Assembly (NCBI GenBank): GCA_003118195.1
Contig: BEXV01003459.1
Span: 18,429-41,155, forward strand
Length of the DNA stretch: 22,727 bases
Source of the DNA: Hemicentrotus pulcherrimus
Taxonomy: Eukaryota; Echinodermata; Echinoidea; Camarodonta; Strongylocentrotidae
Reading direction: 5' to 3'
Shown piece by piece: positions 16,685-22,727 of the stretch. A model generated the notes under the pieces. The model did not search any database. It saw nothing but the letters and a program-made list of their open reading frames with translations, and was not told the origin of the DNA. Within the stretch, counting starts at the first letter, position 1. The number at the start of each line of letters is the position of its first letter. Both the position numbers and the translations under genes were made by a program.

Positions 16685-17802
16685 AACTTTCATGTAAATT
16701 GATTTTTTTCCCCATCCACCCCAGGAATGATAATAAAACAGTACACGGCAGGCGTATACGAATCTTGGAGAGAAGACCCATTAGATGATATAAAGTAGTG
16801 TTATACAGCTGTTTCCACAATTTTACTCAATCCGCCTGTCTCTTACCAATGACCCTTCCCCCTATTTCTATTGCATTGAAAATCTTCGTCATTCTCTGGT
16901 TTCCGTTCTCTTCTTCTTTTTCTTCTTGTTCTTCTTGTTCTTCTTCTTTCCTAAAACCCTTTACGTTGTGCAAGCCGTGCTTGTCAGCCCTATCTACGTT
17001 CACCCTATTCGTTTCAGATTTCGTATGCGTTATTTATTATATACATTTGTATTTCTTGTTTGTATGTTTTTGTTTGTATTTTACATTTGGAGAAATAAAA
17101 AAATTTAAAAACAAGAAAGAAGAAGTTATTTTGATTTCCAATCAAGGTCACCTAGCTCTTCGTTTTTCCAAAATCACTCATGTGTAACCGTCCAGGCGCC
17201 ATTTTGTCCTTTCTGGTCCGGTTCGAGGCCTTTCTTTCTTCCTTTCCTAGATACTACAGACTTCTAACAAATTCCTCTTGATAGTCCAAGAAATGTTCTT
17301 TCACCTTCGACGTATAACCTGTCCTTTCAAAAAACCATCTTCGTATTCGAAATTCAAATCCGACATCGAATCCGAAATCAAATCCGTCAAAAATCTCATA
17401 ATCCTTTAAAAATTGACCCGCATAATAAAACGAGCGTCCTCTAAATTTCTGAAAGAGAAGGTTAGCGAGATGAGTTAGGTAGGTCTTCATCGTATATAAT
17501 TAAACTCTGATTCAGAGCAGAATTATGCACCTGTTTAGCCAATCGGGGTTAGAACTTATGTTGTATATCCGTTATGGCCTTGGAGCCAATAAGGCCTGTT
17601 TATTCCCAGTTGTAAGTAAAGATGTCACCCGATGATATCAATAAATCTATGAAATTATGGATAGCCTTTTATTAGTTCGTGGTTCATCCAGGTCTTTGCA
17701 TCTCTGTAGAGCCTGAATCTGTGCAATGTGAAGCGAGCCTACGCCCTTTTGGCTCCAAACAGACACCTTGTTTCTACTTTGAGCGAAGCATACCACTACA
17801 TG
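16685..17802. repeat. Spacer block shared by units 3 and 4 (copy in unit 4)
   Basis: This is the partner of 11806-12966. It contains a pyrimidine-rich simple repeat, and an A/T-rich stretch at about 17030-17120 that the unit 3 copy lacks. A minus-strand frame near 17254-17490 encodes an F/D/G-rich stretch, but the matching part of unit 3 is not open in that frame, so I do not call a gene. Confidence 0.5.
16898..16952 (+). repeat. TTC/TTG-rich simple repeat
   Basis: This is an imperfect trinucleotide-like run of 'ttctt' and 'cttgttcttcttg' units. Unit 3 has a shorter TTC run at the aligned place (about 12038-12053), so the repeat has expanded in this copy. Confidence 0.6.
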
Positions 17803-17977
17803 TGTATGCCACTTTGGTTATGAGCTGCCTGATACAGTACACAGTGATTAGCTTCACTCACTATGAACCCCACACCATCACCCACATTTGATATATTCAC
17901 AGACCTACACTAACACAAAGGTTCACGATCATTTATTTCGTGTCGGGACAATTCTGGAAGCGGCTAGTATTAGAATC
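17803..17977. other. Unit-specific spacer of ~175 bp
   Basis: This stretch lies between the shared spacer block and the upstream module of unit 5. It has no match at the equivalent place in unit 3/4 (about 12967-12990). I recognise nothing in it. Confidence 0.3.
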
Positions 17978-18838
17978 AAATTGAATTATAGGGATATTCC
18001 TTTGTATTCAATATCGGATAACTAATTTGAAGTCAAGCATTCATATTTTTCACTCTTTTTTGATGCATAAAGAGGTTGTAAACACTTTAGATCGTCCCGA
18101 CGTACGTTCATGGCTTACATGTAGATATCATATTCTTCCTTTCTGGATAGAATTACTCCAAGGACTCCATGAGAAACAGATTGATGACGTTCTACCTTTT
18201 CATCATGTGACCTATGTACTACACAACAAAGTTTGTTAGTTCTAATTTTATAATTTCCTGACCGTGTTCAATTGATTAGACATGATCCATCATGTAGTCA
18301 ATTGTTGTTGTTTTTTTGTTAAATATCATTTACACAAATTACTGGGTATGAAATTTCACAGATGGATAATATTGACAGAATAGATCGTGCATCTCATAAT
18401 CACAGAACTAACAATTGGAAGAAGCGCAGATGCTTCATAACTCAAGACCTAACCTACGCCAACGTAACCATGGTGAGTTGTGACAGAGGTATTGTCGTTC
18501 TTTAATGAGCGAGTTTGCTTCGAAAGCCATAACGCATTGTTTGACCAAAATGAAGAGAGATAATTTCACATCAGTGGCCCCTTTAGTATTTGATGGGTGG
18601 TTACTTCTGTGTGTGAAACTAAAATTAAGATGTCAGTCACTTTCCACCATCTGATATTTGTTACTTAAGGTTGTTTGTCAGCCATGAATAGTAGTTTCTA
18701 CCAGCGACTACAACCTGGAGCCACCGGCTCTCTTACAATAAATCGACTAGCCTTTAGAATTCCTTAGTGGTAGTATTGATCTAGACAGGCACCTACATCG
18801 TTTGTCCGATGCATACAACAACAGAGCAGGCAGCTGAA
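17978..18838 (+). promoter_or_regulatory. Upstream module of receptor gene 5, with an internal ~185 bp deletion
   Basis: This matches the unit 4 module through 'aagtcaagcattcatattt', 'gaattactcca', 'gaaacagattgat', 'gacatgatccatcatgtagtcaa' in parts, and 'atgtcagtcactttccaccatc'. After 'aaggttgtttgt' (to about 18678) it jumps to 'gccatgaatagtagttt', skipping the sequence aligned with 13682-13867 of unit 4. The lost part holds the 'aagttgagtccac' and 'catttctgtc' blocks present in all other units. The proximal part, with the dyad and 'cacctacatcgttt', is kept. Confidence 0.55.
18718..18750 (+). promoter_or_regulatory. Perfect GAGCC-N3-GGCTC dyad upstream of gene 5
   Basis: GAGCCACCGGCTC is followed by 'tcttacaataaatcgactag', matching unit 4. 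It lies about 110-120 bp before the conserved ATG and is retained despite the neighbouring deletion. Confidence 0.45.
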
Positions 18839-19864
18839 ATGGCAAAAGATGTTGCATCCGAATTCACGTACCCTCCTGTCTACAGTATCTTCATGACTAC
18901 TATGACTATTGTTTTAAACACGACCGTTCTGGTTGTTATTAGACGCCAAAAGGAGCTTCAGGAATACATGCGAGTTCTTTACCAGATACTTGCTGTATCG
19001 GATATGATTTTAGGAAGCACTTGGAACCTATGGAACATTTTCTGGCATCGTGGTTCCAACGAGAAGATGTGTACCATCGTTAGCATGACATTCCCCTTTG
19101 TGCATCAGGTGTCTGTAATATCTGCAATGGCTTGTCTCAGTGGGACCTGTTTCAACCTTTATCTACTCGTCACGAGGCCTTTACGCTATTATACGATTGT
19201 TACAAGAACCCGATTCTTCATCAGCGTTGCCTCCACGTTCTTGGTGACTTTACTAATCTGTGGAATATATCTGCCTATTCCTGATTCACCTCTTGTCAAA
19301 CTTTTGGTCGAACGTTGCTTAGCGCGTAACAACGTCGTCAAGATTCAGTGGGCTTCAATCGTTCACACCGTTATTCAAATCTTTCCGATTTGCGTGACAA
19401 TGATTTTTACAACAATATTCTATATCAGACTGCTGGTCATTGCATGTCAAGTCAATAAGGTTGTAGCCATTCCTGAGAACCCTCGTGCCCCTGTCAACGA
19501 TGTTATCATGGAGAATCGCAACCAGTTTCCAGAAGACCGTGTTCCCAGTGACACTCCGGAAAATCTTCAAATTAGCGGTGTAAGGAACGACAACGTTAAT
19601 CTTGACCGGTCGCGCAAAAGAGGGTTGAAGGGTTTCGTCACAGTATCTCTTTTAACAGGTTCTTTCTATCTTGGATGGCTACCTTACGTCGTCACATACG
19701 TGATACCATTACCTTCTACCATAACAAATAACCTGGACATTTTATCAGGGACCAGTGCATGCTTACAGCCAGCGATCTACCTGTTGACCAACGCTGAAGC
19801 GAGATGCCTGTGCTTGGAAGCTCTACGTCGGTGCTTCAAGCAAATGACATGTAAGAAAGTTTGA
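18839..19864 (+). CDS. Intronless rhodopsin-like 7TM receptor, array member 5
   Basis: This is a 341-residue single-exon receptor from the conserved ATG. An in-frame ATG at 18809 would add 10 residues, a leader partly shared with gene 4. Landmarks are N27 (TM1), D55 (TM2), C78 and C160, P183 (TM5), W280/P282 (TM6), DRY position N106-L107-Y108 and TM7 motif Q310-P311-A-I-Y314. Outer TM3 reads VSMTFPFVHQ and extracellular loop 3 reads VIPLPSTITNNLD. Like gene 4, it differs from genes 1-3 in this outer region while cytoplasmic segments are conserved. Residues before W280 read YLGW, where the paralogs have YISW, YFSW or YIPW. Genes 4 and 5 look like the most recent duplicates. Ligand and coupling are unknown. 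Confidence 0.88.
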   Translation: MAKDVASEFTYPPVYSIFMTTMTIVLNTTVLVVIRRQKELQEYMRVLYQILAVSDMILGSTWNLWNIFWHRGSNEKMCTIVSMTFPFVHQVSVISAMACLSGTCFNLYLLVTRPLRYYTIVTRTRFFISVASTFLVTLLICGIYLPIPDSPLVKLLVERCLARNNVVKIQWASIVHTVIQIFPICVTMIFTTIFYIRLLVIACQVNKVVAIPENPRAPVNDVIMENRNQFPEDRVPSDTPENLQISGVRNDNVNLDRSRKRGLKGFVTVSLLTGSFYLGWLPYVVTYVIPLPSTITNNLDILSGTSACLQPAIYLLTNAEARCLCLEALRRCFKQMTCKKV

Positions 19865-20346
19865 ATTTTTTTTGATCGAGTTTGTTGCAAAAGACTCCAT
19901 CATAATAATGGCGAAATCGCCTCATTGATAGCGGGGTACTTGACTGATACTGAGCGTCTACATGAAGCTTTGACAATTAAACTTGCGATGATCCAACCAT
20001 GTACATACGTAATTATACAGTAAATGTATATTAACACTTGAATAATTAAGTTTAACCATCCAATACAAATTGTAGACATATTTTAAAAGGTATTCATATT
20101 TGGAGGATTGAATTAAATCAGATAAAAATAATTTCGATTCCGGACGACGTTATTTGCAATGTCATGTGTTGTACATACCGATGATTTTAAAACTTCCCTT
20201 ATAATTCTTAGGTGTGATAATGATATATACATTTTTCTTCTTGGTACTATATTTTAATTGTTACCCCTATTTGCAATTGCTAACAAAACAAATTATGTAT
20301 GTGAACCTTTTAATAGAAGATTCATTTTCAATTACGCTTTAAAGTG
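19865..20346 (+). repeat. Downstream module of unit 5, proximal part
   Basis: This is very close to 15041-15530 in content and order, including 'cttgaataatta', 'tggagg.ttgaattaaatcagataaaa' in parts, and 'attacgctttaaagtga' at its right end. It supports a recent duplication of units 4 and 5. Confidence 0.5.
19976..19981 (+). terminator. Candidate polyadenylation signal of gene 5
   Basis: ATTAAA lies about 112 bases after the stop within 'tttgacaattaaacttgc', the same sequence as in unit 4. Confidence 0.4.
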
Positions 20347-20872
20347 ACTCAGTAACATTGTCGAAGGATGATGAAAAAATTGCTTATTTTTGTATAAAAT
20401 GTTATTTATTATGTCCCTTCTATTGTATTTATCCTCTGACATGCAACAAATCCTGAAAAAAAATTCTTAAACCACAAAGATATCTATGGTTTTCTGTGAA
20501 GATGTCACTATGCAACATCCTCTAAAAGTGATTAACAGTAAATTCTCCCAACCATTTTTGAATTTTCCAAACTGTTTTTCGATAAAAGAAAATATTAAAC
20601 AGGCTATTAAATATCTGTCAACACTTAAATATCTGGAATGGTATGTAGAGCCAATTTATTGCTTCGTGACGATTTCCATTCCAATTCAATTGTAATAATA
20701 TAGTTGGGAGAATTATGGATTCAATCAGGTCAGTTTTTTCCTAATTTGAATCATTAATAATGGTCCGTTTTCACTTAAATGATCAGATTATCTTAAGTCG
20801 TACATTAAGCATTGAGGTCACTACCTTAGCCCCACTATCTCTAAAATCTGAACAATGTTACCAAGTCTCTAA
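20347..20872. mobile_element. Insertion shared by units 4 and 5 (copy in unit 5)
   Basis: The left part, to about 20685, matches 15531-15865. The remainder (about 20686-20872) is unrelated to repeat copy B of unit 4. The frame at 20486-20695 is not open in the unit 4 copy, so I do not call it coding. Confidence 0.45.
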
Positions 20873-21017
20873 TCAGAAGTGAAAAAATTGGTTTCTAATT
20901 TTATGATTTTGTTTTTTGTTGTATCAACATGATCAATATCATAATAATGAGCAAGAATTTGTTGATTTAAAAGATGAAATAGTGTTCATTCAAAGTGTAT
21001 CTAACGATATTCTAATG
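20873..21017 (+). repeat. Downstream module of unit 5, distal part, cut by the hAT-like element
   Basis: 'tcagaagtgaaa', 'tatcaacatgatcaatatcataataatgagca' in parts, 'aaaagatgaaatag' and 'aaagtgtatctaa' match units 2-4. The match stops exactly where the hAT-like element begins at 21018. Confidence 0.5.
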
Positions 21018-21528
21018 CAGGCCTTCTCAACTAGTTTATTAGAAGTGCCAAAACAAAAATTTATTGAGGTTGAAGTGCCAACCTGTATGTTTGTTGACTG
21101 TATTGTGATGGAGCGTAGCGACCGAGCAGATACCGGGTGGGGTCCAGGGGGCGAAGCCCCCGGAAGCTAATGGATTTTAGGTTTTTTAAGGCGCATAGAT
21201 GTGGCATTTATAACATCTTTTTATTCCATAAAATATCAATCATAATTTAATATTGATGTGAAATAATTAGTACAATTCCTAGGTAAAATCTACACTGGAA
21301 GCCAATTTATATGTGGTTATTTTGGGGGCAATAAACACGAAAAATGTCAAAATCAAGTGAAAATCAGACAAACAAAAAGACTTGCTCCACTTCGACTGCG
21401 TCTTTTTGATTTTGCTGAGTTTTTTTTATTTTAATATATATAAATTATTTTTTTGGAACAGCCGCGCGCCACTCCGACTGACATCAAGCGCCACAAGTGG
21501 CGCGCGCGCCGCCAGTTGAGAAGGCCTG
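21018..21528. mobile_element. Non-autonomous hAT-like element with 17-bp terminal inverted repeats
   Basis: The ends are CAGGCCTTCTCAACTAG at 21018-21034 and the reverse complement of CAGGCCTTCTCAACTGG at 21512-21528, so 16 of 17 positions match. Ends beginning CAG followed by TTCTCAA are characteristic of hAT (Charlie-like) elements. Eight-base flanks are 'ttctaatg' and 'atctaact', sharing only TCTAA, so a target-site duplication is degraded or absent. The interior is 511 bp in total with no transposase frame. It includes the palindrome GGGGGC-gaa-GCCCCC (21147-21161) and a GC-rich sub-terminal stretch with GCGCCAC-aa-GTGGCGC (21488-21503). Confidence 0.72.
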
Positions 21529-21625
21529 ATCTAACTGGTGTTCTCTCCAGGATTCGTATGCGCCTTCCGTAAACTGGTCATGCGTCATTCCTGGGGTGGA
21601 TGGGGGAAACAAAACCAATGTGAAG
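21529..21625 (-). repeat. Inverted fragment of the array spacer block
   Basis: The reverse complement matches about 16688-16785 (and 11810-11910), sharing 'ccatccaccccaggaatga', 'catacgaatc.tggagagaa' in parts, and 'ttagat'. Its orientation is opposite to that in units 3 and 4. It sits directly against the right end of the hAT-like element and ends where the next element begins. Confidence 0.6.
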
Positions 21626-21990
21626 GCCCGGTCCCACTGCACTTACGGATGCAAAGAGGATGTAAAACGTAAACAAAATCTTGCCATCCGTTGGAAAACG
21701 CTATGCATCCGTTGTGTACTCATTGCATAAGTGTTTCATACGCTCTATCCATCGAGCATCCGTCCACTGTAATTTCATCAACCCAAAAAGTTTTGAGCTG
21801 CACAATTTTTTTAGAACGGATGAACTTTCCGCCGTGTACGATGTAAATCCGCGACAAATACGAGCAACAAACGTTCTATGACCATTGTCATCCATTAAAC
21901 GTCAGCTGTATCCTCTCTGCATCCTCTGGGCATCCTCGCAACTCACATCCGCTGCAGCTGAAAACGGAAAGAGGGAGCAATGAAAAGAAA
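21626..21990. mobile_element. Possible DNA-element end starting GGCCCGGTCCCACTGC
   Basis: The sharp left boundary 'ggcccggtcccactgc' replaces the spacer match and looks like the terminus of a DNA transposon or MITE. The interior is rich in 'gcatcc', 'ggatg' and 'catccgt' words. I could not find a matching inverted end within the window, so the element is truncated, decayed or longer than visible. The right limit given is approximate, and the superfamily is not determined. Confidence 0.35.
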
Positions 21991-22364
21991 TAATGAAAAA
22001 GCATTAGTTTTAGGTTTTTTATTGAAAAAAGGAAAAACATTGAGATAAACTTCGTGTTCTTTTTAGGACAGTACATAATTAACATACATAATACATTTCC
22101 AACTTTGATGTGATGGTAAAGAGTACGATAGTAAAGGTCTTTTCATTAATTTCAAATTAAAACTACGATATTATTTAGCAAATAAAGTTTTTTATTGACG
22201 AAACACAAAGAAATTTTCCAAGAAGTGTTAAGGTTGTAATTATTCATTTAATTGCTTTTGTCTTTTTGTTATTGTGTTAAAATGTAAGTTGATATAAATA
22301 TATATACATGTAAAATGTAAAATATGTGAAATAAAACACCTTGGTAAGAGGAAAATAATTTGTG
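21991..22364. other. AT-rich spacer, nothing recognised
   Basis: I find no module landmark, gene or repeat end here. It may be residual downstream spacer or the interior of the preceding element. Confidence 0.35.
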
Positions 22365-22440
22365 TGTTAACATTTTCGCATAAGTCTTCTTGTTGCAAGC
22401 AGAGGTGAAAACTTTCGAAAGTCCTGATGAGCGAATCAAT
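22365..22440 (+). promoter_or_regulatory. Beginning of a sixth upstream module
   Basis: 'cgcataagtcttcttgttgca' in parts, then 'gaggtgaaaactttcgaaagtcc' in parts and 'tgatgagcgaatc', match 13085-13160 of unit 4 and about 3490-3560 of unit 2. The matching place in those units lies about 0.9-1.1 kb before a receptor gene. The sequence after 22440 to the window end is not clearly homologous, so an insertion or divergence follows. Confidence 0.5.
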
Positions 22441-22727
22441 ATACATGCACCTTAAAGATACTATGTCCCTTTTGCAGCCAACATCAAATTACGTAGAGCT
22501 TTGCAGGAATTATGCATACGTCATGTACATGTATGTCCTCTCTGTAACATGTAAACGTTAGCAGTGTCCTACTATTCAAATTATGCAAGGAAACCCGTTT
22601 ACTTTCTAGACTCCACTGTCAGACAATATTGAATGACTGACCGGCTTTCTTTCTTCTTTGGTTAAAAACATCTATAAAATGAGCTGTAAAGGGAACATGA
22701 GTATTTGTCTACATCAATAACCCACTT

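Noticed and set aside
16798..17187. 129-codon frame rich in S, C and F
   Set aside because: It is produced by translating the TTC/TTG simple repeat and AT-rich sequence, and is not conserved in the unit 3 copy.
17254..17490. Minus-strand 78-codon frame rich in F, D and G in the spacer block
   Set aside because: The unit 3 copy of the same block is not open in this frame, and the protein is low complexity.
18027..18239. 70-codon frame in the upstream module of unit 5
   Set aside because: The homologous sequence in units 1, 2 and 4 is not open in the same frame, so it is not a conserved protein.
20916..21170. 84-codon frame spanning the left end of the hAT-like element
   Set aside because: It crosses the boundary between array module and transposon, so it is a chance fusion of unrelated sequences.
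1..22727. CRISPR arrays, bacterial operons or prophage
   Set aside because: No regularly spaced repeats, no operon-like gene packing and no ribosome-binding sites. Intronless genes here are receptor paralogs in a eukaryotic setting.

Overview
This is eukaryotic DNA. It is AT-rich and gene-sparse, with long non-coding spacers, decayed transposons and five closely related intronless genes for seven-transmembrane (7TM) receptors, all on the + strand in head-to-tail order. Intronless receptor paralogs in tandem arrays, plus a CR1/L2-like retrotransposon 3' end and hAT-like debris, point to a marine invertebrate deuterostome. An echinoderm, most likely a sea urchin, is my best guess; there the pattern resembles the 'rapidly expanded' lineage-specific rhodopsin-like receptor families. 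The organism is an inference, and I cannot name the species.

Layout. The window opens inside the upstream module of unit 1. The receptor genes are at 736-1767, 4650-5669, 9671-10696, 14030-15040 and 18839-19864, so the repeat period is about 3.9-5.0 kb. Each unit has (a) an upstream module of roughly 0.6-1.1 kb that is conserved between units, (b) the coding exon, and (c) a conserved downstream module. Units 3 and 4 also share a longer spacer block (11806-12966 and 16685-17802). The start of a sixth upstream module appears at about 22365-22440, so the array probably continues to the right, and it extends past the left edge too.

Comparing units exposes what was inserted later: an unidentified ~0.9 kb segment after gene 1 (1920-2838), a 5'-truncated, frameshifted CR1/L2-like LINE after gene 2 (5920-6653), a GC-rich repeat-like segment before gene 3 (about 7660-8170), a ~200 bp dispersed repeat in opposite orientations (8419-8612 and 15881-16079), an insertion shared by units 4 and 5 (15531-16080 and 20347-20872), and a hAT-like element with terminal inverted repeats (21018-21528). 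This last element abuts an inverted fragment of the spacer and one end of another possible DNA element.

The receptors look like rhodopsin-class (class A) proteins, but the two main activation motifs are changed. The DRY position at the end of TM3 reads NLY (NIF in gene 1), and NPxxY in TM7 reads QPxIY (QAVIY in gene 2). Cytoplasmic segments are nearly invariant between paralogs, while the N-terminus, outer TM3 and extracellular loop 3 vary. This fits a chemosensory repertoire that shares one intracellular signalling partner. A dyad GAGCC-N3-GGCTC, which contains a TFAP2-like core, recurs 60-130 bp upstream of every gene and is a candidate shared control element. All sequence comparisons were done by eye.
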